The notes under the pieces were generated by a model, which saw only the letters and a list, made by a program, of their open reading frames with translations, ran no database searches and was not told the DNA's origin. Positions 19,533-28,062 of a stretch of DNA of 64,000 bases are shown one piece after another. The stretch's first letter is position 1. The number at the start of each line of letters is the position of its first letter. The stretch comes from JAWKOK01 sp963765875. Its GTDB lineage: Bacteria; Chloroflexota; Anaerolineae; Caldilineales; Caldilineaceae. Where the stretch lies: positions 1 to 64,000 of the forward strand of contig CAVXYK010000027.1 of the NCBI GenBank assembly GCA_963765875.1, in the 5' to 3' direction. The position numbers and the translations under genes are program-made.

Positions 19533-20444
19533 TTAAAGCCGCGATCCGCGCCGGATGAACTGCGCCAGCTTGGCGAAGAGATCCTCGTGGATGAAGCGCG
19601 TGTTCACGTTATCGTAGACGCGAATAGGACGATACTGCCCGCTGTGGATGTAGTGCATTTGCTGGTCAAACGTGGGTGCTGGACGCCATGTCCACTGCCC
19701 GCACTCAGGATCCATGATGATGCCGATGCAGGGAGAATCGCCTAAAGAGCGATATTCCATCTCAGGGCGAGTCATGGCGTTGTGCTCGACGAGTTGATCG
19801 ATCAGGTACTTACCGATCTCGCCCTGAGTATACATTTTCTCGATCAGTTCGGCGTAGCCGACGCTCATGGTTCGGTAGGTCGTTCTGGGTATCTGCCACA
19901 CCTCAAGGTCTGACCTCATCAACACATTGGCGGCCGGTATGTCATTTGAGAGGTTGTATTCTCGACCGCCGTTTGGCCAATCTCCCCCGCCGATCCAGAG
20001 TACGCGAATATTTCGGGATTCAATCTTTGGCTCAAGCAACAGCGCAGAGGAGATGTCTGTCACCGGCCCGTAGAAGGCGATATGGAGGGGCCTGTCATCG
20101 TCCTTCATGGCCTCCTCGATGATCAACTGGGCGCCGGGTGAGTCGACAGGCGTTGATTCATCGGGCATGGCATGCGTCGCTCCGGCGTCGACCCGGATGT
20201 CGTCTTCCAGGCCCATCAGGCGCAGCAGCAGCATGGTTTCGTCGTAGCTGTCCTGCATACTTGTAGCGGACTTGCCCGTGCCAAAATGGGCCGGAATGAT
20301 GCTGTGCAGCTCGAACGACGGCGTCAATATCGCATGGACAATCGCAAATTGGTCGTCTGCTTCATTTTTGGCATCGGTGTTGACAATGACTCGCTGCTTG
20401 GCCTCGGGCGGATAGGCAACGTCGAAAACTGTAAAATCACTCAT
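19533..20444 (-). CDS. Nucleoside hydrolase (IUNH)-like protein
   Basis: 303 residues from ATG 20442-20444 with AGGAG ten bases upstream. The N-terminal calcium-site motif is VIVNTDAKNEADDQFAIVHA, the nucleoside-hydrolase strand DTDxxxDD in variant form. PLHIAFYGPVTDISSALL and LWIGGGDWPNGGREYNLSNDIPAANVLM follow, the latter matching the family's GG...NxxxDPxA region. Nucleoside hydrolases cleave N-ribosides to base plus ribose; here the natural substrate is uncertain because residues around the base are not conserved. It is the fourth hydrolase of this fold in 15 kb and starts six bases after an AKR stop, so the two are clearly cotranscribed. Confidence 0.83.
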   Translation of the reverse strand: MSDFTVFDVAYPPEAKQRVIVNTDAKNEADDQFAIVHAILTPSFELHSIIPAHFGTGKSATSMQDSYDETMLLLRLMGLEDDIRVDAGATHAMPDESTPVDSPGAQLIIEEAMKDDDRPLHIAFYGPVTDISSALLLEPKIESRNIRVLWIGGGDWPNGGREYNLSNDIPAANVLMRSDLEVWQIPRTTYRTMSVGYAELIEKMYTQGEIGKYLIDQLVEHNAMTRPEMEYRSLGDSPCIGIIMDPECGQWTWRPAPTFDQQMHYIHSGQYRPIRVYDNVNTRFIHEDLFAKLAQFIRRGSRL

Positions 20445-20449
20445 TCTGA

Positions 20450-21397
20450 TTATCGCTCCTTGAAATATGTATAGGGTCGTTGGCCCCACGGCATGGGACG
20501 TCCACGCGCGATGACCATCATCTCGTACCAATCATCCCGCTCCAACGTGATGTCGACAGCCGCGACTGCCTCCTCGATGTGAGCGGCGTTGGCCGTGCCC
20601 ACCAGCGGAATCGTACCGCCAGGCACTTGCAGTAGCCAGGCAAGCGCCAGCTGTCCGATCGTGACGCCGTATTGCTCTGCAAAAGGCGACAACTGGGCAA
20701 CGACCCCGATGTCTCGCTGCTTCTGCCAGTCGCTGTGGGGCACGCCTTTTTTGCCGGTCAGGACCGCCTGGTGCAGCGGACTCCAACAGAGCAGGTTCAT
20801 CTTCTTCTCATGAGCAACCGCGGCCAGACCAGTCTCCAGCGGTTCCAAGAAGAGCAGGCTGAACTGAGTCTGCAAGCTCTCCAGCCGCACGTAGTTCGCC
20901 AGCGCTCGGATCTCGTCGGGCGTGTGGTTGCTGATGCCGGCGTGGCGGATTTTGCCTTCGCTCTTCAGATCTTCCAGGGCGCGAGCGGTCTCCTCAGGAT
21001 GGGTTAGGTAGTCGATGCGGTGCATCTGATAGAGATCGATGTAGTCTGTACCCAGCCGTTTGAGCGATGCCTCACAACTGGCCTTGAGGTAGGCCGGCGA
21101 CAGATCATAGGCCTTGTACTCATACTCCGGCACCATGCCCTGAAAGACGATGCCGCATTTGGAGGCGATGATCACATCCTCGCGAGCGATGTTGGCTTCC
21201 TTCAATGCTTCGCCCAGAATGCGTTCCGATTCGCCACGGCCGTAGACGTCGGCGGTATCATAGAAATTGATGCCCAACTCATACGCACGCCGGACCGCGG
21301 CTTTGCCTTGATCCTCCCGATCGGGCGTCAGGCTCATGCAGCCCAGTGAAATCGCCGAGACTTGAAGGCCGGTGGTTCCTAGTTCATAATGTTTCAT
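20450..21397 (-). CDS. Aldo/keto reductase
   Basis: 315 residues opening MKHYELGTTGLQVSAISLGCM. The catalytic tetrad is visible: NFYDTADVYGRGESERILGEAL (Asp and Tyr), VIIASKCG (Lys) and LYQMHRID (His). IPLVGTANAAHIEEAVAAV is the cofactor region near the C-terminus. It belongs to the AKR11/12/13-like NADP-dependent reductases of sugar operons. There is a seven-base gap from the isomerase upstream and a six-base gap to the nucleoside hydrolase downstream. Oxidation or reduction of a sugar aldehyde is inferred from family and context. Confidence 0.88.
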   Translation of the reverse strand: MKHYELGTTGLQVSAISLGCMSLTPDREDQGKAAVRRAYELGINFYDTADVYGRGESERILGEALKEANIAREDVIIASKCGIVFQGMVPEYEYKAYDLSPAYLKASCEASLKRLGTDYIDLYQMHRIDYLTHPEETARALEDLKSEGKIRHAGISNHTPDEIRALANYVRLESLQTQFSLLFLEPLETGLAAVAHEKKMNLLCWSPLHQAVLTGKKGVPHSDWQKQRDIGVVAQLSPFAEQYGVTIGQLALAWLLQVPGGTIPLVGTANAAHIEEAVAAVDITLERDDWYEMMVIARGRPMPWGQRPYTYFKER

Positions 21398-21403
21398 CGT
21401 TTA

Positions 21404-22834
21404 TCATCCCCCGTGCTTATCATCCTGGTGGTGATAGGTCTCCCAACCCAGATAGGTATTGAACGCCTCATCCAGGATGCCGCTCACATGGCCATGGGTC
21501 ATGGCGCAGTGGTGGGCGAAACCGTTCTTGCAGATGTAGCGCAGCAATGCCTGAAGCTCACTGACCTCGACCACGGCCTTCGTGCCGGAGATGAGCGAGA
21601 GTGGATCGTTGGTGAATTCGCCCTGGCCAATGTAGGTCTTGATCACGCCCTTGCGATCATCGGTGTCGATGCGCGCATAGGTCATGGGCCCGGCCAGCGC
21701 ACGCGCATTGACCGCTCCCCAGGTATTGTCTTCGCCCAACGTCGTGCCCAGCACCTCGGCCGGGATGATCTCGATCTCCGAAACCAGGCTCTTAGCCCAG
21801 TTGCCGCAATGGAAATAGAGGCACTTGTCCAGCTCGTCGTCGTAGTTGTTGTTCCAGTCAACCAGGCCGGCAGGCGCTCGCGAGGCCAGTTGCAGCGCCA
21901 CCATGGAGAGCGTGCCTGCGATGTCGACCTCACAGGCGCTGGGCATGAAGCGGTCGCTCATCATGCTCATGATGGTGCAGGCATTGATGCCGTAGTTGTT
22001 CTGCAACGTCTCCCAGCACTGGATAGCCGTAGCGTCGAGCTCATACTCGTCCATCCAGTCGCCAATGACGATGCCCAGCTTGGCCATCTTGATCAGCGAT
22101 GGCGGCGGCGCGGCATCGGCCTTGGCATAGCCTCGGATCTCGGCCAGTTTGTCGGCCACGCGCTGATCACTGTCGGCCAGTTTCTCTGACCAGCCGAAGA
22201 TCTCGGACATGTCCAACGTCGTCACCGAAATGCCATTGGCTTCCAGAAGTTTCTCGGAATAGCGCACCGTGTTGAAGGCCTGCGGTCGCGCGCCGATGGC
22301 GCCCAGGCGCACACTGCGCATTCCCTTGACCACGGCGCAGAGACGCACGAAAGCATCCAACTCGCGCACAAATTCATCCGATGCCGGATCGATGACATGG
22401 TTTTCGGTTACGCTGAAGTCGATGCCGTATTGGTAGAGGTTGTTGGTCACTGACAGCTTGCCGCAGAAGGCATCTCGACGCCCTGCCGCGGTCAACTGCT
22501 GCGTCGTGTCGGGGAAGGCATGGACCAGCACAGGCACATTGAGGCCGGAGAGACGGATGGCGTCGGCCACACCCTTCTCGTTGCCGAAATTGGGCAGTGA
22601 GACCAGGATGCCGACGATTTCATCCTGATGTTCTTTGAAGAGTGCGCCGCATTTCTTGGCATCGCCCCACGACTCGACCGCACCCAGCGGCGTCATTTCC
22701 GGCGTCACGCAGACTGCGTCGACACCCATCTTCTCCAGCGCCGCCAATATCTGGCCACGTCCCTCCTGCACAAGGCTATCGGCAAAGAAGTTTCGATTCG
22801 TAACGATCACACCCAGCTTGGGTCTGTCAATCAT
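21404..22834 (-). CDS. L-fucose/L-arabinose isomerase-family protein
   Basis: 476 residues from ATG 22832-22834 with AAGGAG seven bases upstream. It is similar in layout to the fucose/arabinose isomerase superfamily: an N-terminal Rossmann-like domain (KLGVIVTNRNFFADSLV..., IVGILVSLPNFGNEKGVADAI) followed by the barrel with the metal-site region (MPSACEVDIAGTLSMVALQLAS) and a C-terminal domain. The C-terminal His-rich segment GFAHHCAMTHGHVSGILDEA matches the conserved HH...H of this family. It should interconvert an aldose and a ketose; which one is not readable. It is directly downstream of the tandem sugar-binding protein and therefore probably acts on the imported sugar. Confidence 0.8.
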   Translation of the reverse strand: MIDRPKLGVIVTNRNFFADSLVQEGRGQILAALEKMGVDAVCVTPEMTPLGAVESWGDAKKCGALFKEHQDEIVGILVSLPNFGNEKGVADAIRLSGLNVPVLVHAFPDTTQQLTAAGRRDAFCGKLSVTNNLYQYGIDFSVTENHVIDPASDEFVRELDAFVRLCAVVKGMRSVRLGAIGARPQAFNTVRYSEKLLEANGISVTTLDMSEIFGWSEKLADSDQRVADKLAEIRGYAKADAAPPPSLIKMAKLGIVIGDWMDEYELDATAIQCWETLQNNYGINACTIMSMMSDRFMPSACEVDIAGTLSMVALQLASRAPAGLVDWNNNYDDELDKCLYFHCGNWAKSLVSEIEIIPAEVLGTTLGEDNTWGAVNARALAGPMTYARIDTDDRKGVIKTYIGQGEFTNDPLSLISGTKAVVEVSELQALLRYICKNGFAHHCAMTHGHVSGILDEAFNTYLGWETYHHQDDKHGG

Positions 22835-22855
22835 AGCTAGCTCCTTGTCCAGAAA

Positions 22856-22954
22856 GAAATTCACCGCGGATTACGCGGATTCTCCAGATTTCTACGGATT
22901 TTTTTTCTTTATCCGTGCAAATCCGTGTCATCCCGCAAATCCGCGGTGGATTTC
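22856..22954. repeat. 99-bp inverted repeat (CACCGCGGATT family)
   Basis: GAAATTCACCGCGGATT at 22856-22872 pairs with the complement of 22938-22954 with one mismatch. Inside are further CGGATT and ATCCGTG motifs. It fills the gap between the binding protein stop and the isomerase RBS and could fold into a transcript-stabilising hairpin after the binding-protein message. Confidence 0.7.
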
Positions 22955-22977
22955 TTTTCTGATCTAGTTCAAGTTAG

Positions 22978-24999
22978 TTACTGCTTCGGTGCGAAGCGCT
23001 CGTAGTTGCCGGCGTTCTCAGGTGTGAGCAGGACCATGTCGATGGACTGCTTCTCGGGCAGGTCGCTGCTGCCGTTCCGGATGTAGGCATCGGCCTGGAT
23101 CACGGCCTGATTGGCCATCTCGGCCACGGGCTGGAGCGCGGTGGCGTCCAGTTCCCCGGCCACGATGGAGGCGATGGCGTCGTCCGAGCCGTCGAAGCCG
23201 ACGACGATCACGTCGTCACGGCCGGCGGCCAGCAGCGCAGCCTGCGCACCCAGGGCCATGGTGTCGTTGCCTGCGATGACGCCCTTGATGTCCGGGTTGG
23301 CCTGCAGGATGGTCTCCATGACGTCAAAGCCCTCAGTCTGGCTCCAGTTGGCGGTCTGCTGGGCGACCATCTCCAGGTCGGGATACTCGTCGATGACGTC
23401 GTGGTAGCCCTGGGAACGGACATGGGCATTGGTGTCCGAGTCCTTGCCGGTCAACTCAACGTACTGACCCTCTTCGCCCATCAGCTCGACGAAGTATTCG
23501 CCGGCCACGGTCGCGCCCTGGTAGTTGTTAGAAACGATCTGGGCGACAGCCACGCCGTCCTGGGTGATCTCACGGTCGACCAGGAAGCTGGGGATACCGG
23601 CGTCGGCCGCCTTCTGCACGGCAGCGATACTTGCATCGGCGCCGGCGTTGTCGAGCACGATGGCGGCTGCGCCCTGGGCGATGGCCGTGTCGAACAGTTC
23701 ATCCTGCTTGTTGGCGTCGTCGTCATGGACCAACGAGAGGGTCTCGTAGCCCAACTCTTCAGCCTTGGCCACAGCGATGTCGGCCATGGCGCCGAAGAAG
23801 GGGTTGTCATGCGACGGCGTGATCACGACGATCAACTGGCCCTCGCCTGTGGCGGCAGCTTCTTCGGCCGGCTCTTCAGTGGGCTCTTCGGTTGCTTCCT
23901 CTGCGGCAGCTTCAGCGGCGCCTGCCTTGGGTGCGAAGCGCTCGTAGTCGCCGGCGTTGTCCGGTGTGAGCAGGACCATGTCGATGGACTGCTTCTCGGG
24001 CAGGTCGCTGCTACCGTTCCGGATGTAGGCATCGGCCTGGATCACGGCCTGATTGGCCATCTCGGCCACGGGCTGGAGCGCAGTGGCGTCCAGTTCCCCG
24101 GCCACGATGGAGGCGATGGCGTCGTCCGAGCCGTCGAAGCCGACGACGATCACGTCGTCACGGCCGGCGGCCAGCAGCGCAGCCTGCGCACCCAGGGCCA
24201 TGGTGTCGTTACCTGCAATGACGCCCTTGATGTCAGGATTGGCCTGCAGGATGGTCTCCATGACATCAAAGCCCTCGGTCTGGTTCCAGTTGGCCGTCTG
24301 CTGGGCCACCATCTCCAGGTCCGTGTACTCATCGATCACGTCGTGGTAGCCTTGAGAGCGGACGTGGGCGTTGGTGTCCGAGTCCTTACCCGTCAACTCG
24401 ACGTACTGGCCTTCCTCACCCATCATTTCGACGAAGTACTCGCCGGCCAGGGTCGCACCCTGGTAGTTGTTGGAGACGATCTGGGCAACGGCCACGCCTT
24501 CCTGGGTGATCTCACGATCGACCAGGAAGCTGGGGATACCGGCGTCGGCCGCCTTCTGCACGGCGGCGATACTGGCATCGGCCCCGGCGTTGTCGAGGAT
24601 GATGGCGGCTGCGCCCTGGGCGATGGCCGTGTCGAACAGTTCATCCTGCTTGTTGGCGTCGTCATCGTGGACCAGCGAGAGCGTCTCGTAGCCCAGTTCC
24701 TCGGCCTTGGCCACGGCGATGTCGGCCATGGCGCCAAAGAACGGGTTGTCATGCGACGGCGTGATCACAACGATAAGGTTGGAGGATGCGGCAGCTTCTT
24801 CAGCCGGTTCCTCTGCAGGCTCTTCAGCAGCTTCCTCTACCGGTTCTTCTGTGGGTTCCTCAGCGGCCTCTTCAACAGCGGCTTCTTCAGCGGCAGCCGG
24901 CTCTTCAGCAGGCGCCTCGTCGCCACCGCCACAGGCGCCCAGAACCAGCAGGGCCACGAGCAGCAGGCTCAGGATAACAAACAACTTTCGATTCTTCAT
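22978..24999 (-). CDS. Ribose-type ABC substrate-binding lipoprotein with two tandem binding domains
   Basis: 673 residues from ATG 24997-24999 (AAGGAG upstream). A basic N-terminus and hydrophobic core end in the lipobox LVLGAC, so it is a membrane-anchored lipoprotein. An Ala/Glu/Pro-rich linker follows (about residues 25-72). Then comes a complete periplasmic-binding-protein domain (RbsB type: VVITPSHDNPFFGAM, ITQEGVAVAQIVSNNYQG, VIAGNDTMALGAQAAL, VVGFDGSDDAIASI). A second acidic linker precedes a second copy of the whole domain. The unit is 314 codons (942 bp). By eye the two domains differ at about eight residues in 290, while the DNA differs at more, mostly silent, sites. The usual length for the family is about 330. 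It works with the permease and ATPase just upstream. Confidence 0.9.
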   Translation of the reverse strand: MKNRKLFVILSLLLVALLVLGACGGGDEAPAEEPAAAEEAAVEEAAEEPTEEPVEEAAEEPAEEPAEEAAASSNLIVVITPSHDNPFFGAMADIAVAKAEELGYETLSLVHDDDANKQDELFDTAIAQGAAAIILDNAGADASIAAVQKAADAGIPSFLVDREITQEGVAVAQIVSNNYQGATLAGEYFVEMMGEEGQYVELTGKDSDTNAHVRSQGYHDVIDEYTDLEMVAQQTANWNQTEGFDVMETILQANPDIKGVIAGNDTMALGAQAALLAAGRDDVIVVGFDGSDDAIASIVAGELDATALQPVAEMANQAVIQADAYIRNGSSDLPEKQSIDMVLLTPDNAGDYERFAPKAGAAEAAAEEATEEPTEEPAEEAAATGEGQLIVVITPSHDNPFFGAMADIAVAKAEELGYETLSLVHDDDANKQDELFDTAIAQGAAAIVLDNAGADASIAAVQKAADAGIPSFLVDREITQDGVAVAQIVSNNYQGATVAGEYFVELMGEEGQYVELTGKDSDTNAHVRSQGYHDVIDEYPDLEMVAQQTANWSQTEGFDVMETILQANPDIKGVIAGNDTMALGAQAALLAAGRDDVIVVGFDGSDDAIASIVAGELDATALQPVAEMANQAVIQADAYIRNGSSDLPEKQSIDMVLLTPENAGNYERFAPKQ
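22985..24780. repeat. 942-bp tandem coding duplication
   Basis: Two near-identical blocks, about 22985-23840 and 23927-24780, are offset by exactly 942 bases (314 codons). Most substitutions between them are at third codon positions. This argues for a real duplication kept under selection or gene conversion, not an assembly stutter. Confidence 0.9.
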
Positions 25000-25052
25000 G
25001 TGTGGAATCTCCTTAGAAAACGTGAAAATGTTGATCGACTGTGACAAAATCC

Positions 25053-26120
25053 CTACGCCAACTGCTGCTGGCGCTGCAATGCTGCACGCTCTTGCATCCG
25101 TGCCTGGACCTGATCGATGATCACTGCAAGCACGATCACTGCGCCTTTGATGACTTGCTGCCAGAAGGACGAGACGCCCAATCCAATCAACCCGTCAGTC
25201 AGTACCCCAATGACAAAGGCTCCGATGATGGTGCCGCCGATGCTTCCTCGCCCTCCAGACAGGGAAGTACCGCCCAGAACCACGGCTGCAATTGCGTTCA
25301 ACTCAAAAAATGTACCCGTCGCCGGATGGGCCGCCACCAGCTGGGACGAGATGATCAGACCCACTGTGGCCGCACAGAATCCGGAGATCATGTAGACGAT
25401 GGTCTTGACCCGCTTAACGGGCACGCCCGACAATTCGGCCGCTCGTTCATTGCCGCCGATGGCATAGACCTGGCGTCCGAACGGCGTGCGCTGGGTCACG
25501 AAGGCTGCGACCAGAGCGAAGACGATCATGATCCAAATCGAGTAGTTGATGCCCAAAAAATCTCCTGCTCCCAGTGTGGGGAAACCGGCGTTGCCAAGCT
25601 CTTCACGGCCCACCAGATTGGCGAAGGTATTGCCGTTGGAGCGCAACAGTGCCAGCCCGCGTGCAACGTAGAGCATGCCCAGCGTCGCAATAAAGGGCGC
25701 TACATTAAATCGGGTGATGATGAGACCGCTGATACCGCCCATGAATACGCCTGCCGCTAGTGTCATCAGCATAATGGTCCAGACATGTGGATAGACCACT
25801 ACACCAAACATCTCCAGGATAATGCCTTCGTTGATAAGTCCGCCTGCGATCATGGCGCAGAGGCCGACGAGGGAGCCGACTGAAAGATCGATGCCGCCGG
25901 TGAGAATGACGAAGGTCATGCCGATACCCAGAATGGCGTTGATGGCCACATGCTTGGACATGATGACGATGTTGGCCGGCGTTAGAAAGGTAGGCGAGAG
26001 GATCGAGAAGACGATGACGAGCACAAAAAGCGCAATGAACGCCCGTCCGCGCAGCAACAACTGCTTCAGTTCCGAGCTGCTGAATCGATTTGTAGATACG
26101 GTCGCTTGCGCTTGGCTCAT
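25053..26120 (-). CDS. Ribose-type sugar ABC transporter permease (RbsC-like)
   Basis: 355 residues from ATG 26118-26120 (AAGGA upstream); a longer frame to 26141 is less likely. About nine membrane helices. The signature of the BPD_transp_2 family is clear: ILGIGMTFVILTGGIDLSVGS near residue 65 and the EAA-like loop GGNERAAELSGVPVKRVK. Late helices contain AAVVLGGTSLSGGRGSIGGT. It forms the channel for the tandem binding protein immediately downstream and pairs with the ATPase upstream. The order ATPase-permease-binding protein is the typical rbs-type order for Chloroflexota. Confidence 0.93.
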   Translation of the reverse strand: MSQAQATVSTNRFSSSELKQLLLRGRAFIALFVLVIVFSILSPTFLTPANIVIMSKHVAINAILGIGMTFVILTGGIDLSVGSLVGLCAMIAGGLINEGIILEMFGVVVYPHVWTIMLMTLAAGVFMGGISGLIITRFNVAPFIATLGMLYVARGLALLRSNGNTFANLVGREELGNAGFPTLGAGDFLGINYSIWIMIVFALVAAFVTQRTPFGRQVYAIGGNERAAELSGVPVKRVKTIVYMISGFCAATVGLIISSQLVAAHPATGTFFELNAIAAVVLGGTSLSGGRGSIGGTIIGAFVIGVLTDGLIGLGVSSFWQQVIKGAVIVLAVIIDQVQARMQERAALQRQQQLA

Positions 26121-26200
26121 CTTCAATTCCTTTTCGATCAAAGGTCACACGTGTTGTGTGATTGTCTGAATTTTGATACTCGTCCGACTGCAAGTCGGAC

Positions 26201-27808
26201 CTACGAAATGTCTCCGTCGTCGTGCTTTCCGGATGGGCCATGCCCAACGTAGGACGCTTCCACCAGTTTCTCCTCTGTCGCCTCATCCCGATCAAACTCG
26301 CCGGTGATCTTGCCCTTTGACATGACCAGAATGCGGTCTGACATGGCCAGCACCTCTTTCAGTTCCGACGAGACAAAGAGGATGCCGTAGCCTTCGCTGG
26401 CCAGTTGATTCATGATCTCGAAGATCTCAGCCTTGGCGCCGACGTCAATGCCGCGTGTCGGTTCGTCCAGCAGCATCACTTCCGGTTCGGTCAGCAAGCT
26501 CTTGGCCACGACGACTTTCTGCTGGTTGCCACCGCTCAGGGCTGAGACCAACTGGTGTGAACTGGCTGTCTTGACCGACATTTCGTCGACCATGCGATCT
26601 ACGCCGGCCGCTTCTTTCTTTTTGGAGAGATAGAATCCGTTGAGGTATTTCTGAAGGCTGGCCAGCAGCATATTGTCGGAGACCGACATACTCTGCACCA
26701 GCCCCTCGCGCTGGCGATCCTCCGGCACAAGGGTCATGCCCAACTGGATGCGCTTGCGGATGCTCGACGTCTTGACCTCCGCGCCGTCGAGCCAGACCTG
26801 ACCGGTCGCTTCCGGGTGCAGCCCGAGCAGGCTTTCGAATAGCTCGGATCGTCCTGCGCCCATAAGACCGTAGATGCCCAGGATCTCGCCTCTTCGCAGA
26901 CTGAGCGAAACATGATCCACTGTGAAGCCGCCGACACTTGGCAGCACCATCTCGTCGACTCGTAACAACTCTTCACCGAGATCACGCTTCTGATAGTGGA
27001 AGAGTGACGCCGGGTTGCGCCCCACCATCTGCTCGATGATCCACGGCACGTCGATTTCGCCGGCCGGACGCTCCGCCATCAGCTTGCCGTCACGCAGCAC
27101 GGTGACGTAGTCGCCGATCTGCAGCAGTTCGTCCAGCTTGTGGGAGATGTAGATGATAGAAACGCCGTTGGCCTGGAGGTCTCGGATCACGCCAAATAGC
27201 ACCGCAACTTCACTGGCGCTCAATGCAGACGTCGGCTCGTCCATGATCAGGATGTTGACGTCCTGTGCCAGCGCCTTGGCGATCTCCACGATCTGCTGCT
27301 GGCCAATGCGTAGGTTACTGACCATCTCGTCCGGCCCGATCTCCTGCTCCAGTCTGTCCAGCAGCGTTTGAGTGATCCGCCTCTGCTCCTTGCGGTCGAT
27401 GACGACACCGGCCTTGAGCACCTCGTGAGCCATGAAGATGTTCTCGGTGACATTCAGGTTCGGGAAGAGATTCATCTCCTGGTAAATGATGCCGATCCCA
27501 TGCTTGGCCGCATCGTGGGGCGAGTGGATTTCGAGCGCCTCGCCGTCGAGCGTAAGCTCGCCCTCGGTGGCCCGTTCAACACCGGCCAAAACCTTCATCA
27601 GCGTAGATTTTCCCGCGCCGTTTTCGCCCACCAGCACGTTGACCTTGCCCCGGTAGACGTTGAAGTTCACCTTGTCCAGCGCAATCGTGCCTGGGAAGAC
27701 CTTGGTGATATCGACCGCCCGCAGCACGACGTCATCAACGACGGTGTCATCGACAGCCGGCTCGTCAACCTGAATTGGTTCGCGTACGCTCATAGCTGTG
27801 TCCCACAT
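26201..27808 (-). CDS. Sugar ABC transporter ATP-binding protein, two NBDs (RbsA-like)
   Basis: 535 residues with two fused ABC domains. NBD1 has a Walker A (GENGAGKST), a divergent signature (NLRIGQQQIVEIAKAL) and a Walker B (ILIMDEPTSAL). NBD2 has a degenerate Walker A (GLMGAGRSELFESLLG), signature LSGGNQQKVVVAKSL and Walker B VMLLDEPTRGIDVGAK. This is exactly the RbsA/MglA/XylG arrangement. Start ATG 27808; an internal ATG at 27793 is equally possible. It energises the permease 80 bases downstream. Substrate specificity sits in the binding protein. Confidence 0.93.
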   Translation of the reverse strand: MWDTAMSVREPIQVDEPAVDDTVVDDVVLRAVDITKVFPGTIALDKVNFNVYRGKVNVLVGENGAGKSTLMKVLAGVERATEGELTLDGEALEIHSPHDAAKHGIGIIYQEMNLFPNLNVTENIFMAHEVLKAGVVIDRKEQRRITQTLLDRLEQEIGPDEMVSNLRIGQQQIVEIAKALAQDVNILIMDEPTSALSASEVAVLFGVIRDLQANGVSIIYISHKLDELLQIGDYVTVLRDGKLMAERPAGEIDVPWIIEQMVGRNPASLFHYQKRDLGEELLRVDEMVLPSVGGFTVDHVSLSLRRGEILGIYGLMGAGRSELFESLLGLHPEATGQVWLDGAEVKTSSIRKRIQLGMTLVPEDRQREGLVQSMSVSDNMLLASLQKYLNGFYLSKKKEAAGVDRMVDEMSVKTASSHQLVSALSGGNQQKVVVAKSLLTEPEVMLLDEPTRGIDVGAKAEIFEIMNQLASEGYGILFVSSELKEVLAMSDRILVMSKGKITGEFDRDEATEEKLVEASYVGHGPSGKHDDGDIS

Positions 27809-27826
27809 TGGGTTAATTCCCAGAAG

Positions 27827-27966
27827 ACTACAACGGATTTTGAATGAAACGGATTACTGACTTCCCTGACGGAAACTGTAATCGGCGACGAGTCAAACAG
27901 CAACGGATTGTCCGAAATTTCTCGCTGGAAGAGACCAAATCCGTTCTATTCGAAATCCGTTGTAGT
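27827..27966. repeat. 140-bp element with 29-bp inverted ends
   Basis: The ends 27827-27855 and 27938-27966 begin ACTACAACGGATTT and match at 26 of 29 positions. A further internal AACGGATT copy lies at 27902. It lies in the 254-bp gap before the RbsA gene (minus strand) and may carry its promoter or have landed in it. No target duplication is evident. Confidence 0.75.
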
Positions 27967-28039
27967 ATCCCTCATACCACCATCAATAATATCTGTGTCC
28001 CATCGTTCGGCTGAGCTTGTCGAAGTCCGAGCAACATCC

Positions 28040-28057
28040 GTGTCCATCTGTGACAAA
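28040..28057. repeat. 18-bp direct repeat, copy 1 of 2 (second copy 29004-29021)
   Basis: GTGTCCATCTGTGACAAA occurs identically at 28040-28057 and 29004-29021. Each copy is within a few bases of a minus-strand stop codon (DUF2291 and the DUF5060 glycosidase). A shorter CTGTGACAAAATC also lies just after the permease stop near 25036. A dispersed 3'-end-associated repeat. Confidence 0.6.
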
Positions 28058-28062
28058 ATCGC

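Noticed and set aside
23401..25044. 547-codon plus-strand open frame antisense to the tandem binding protein
   Set aside because: It mirrors a GC-rich tandem duplication. Its protein shows no family and is rich in Val/Gly/Asp as expected for an antisense shadow; the minus-strand lipoprotein has RBS, signal sequence and domains.
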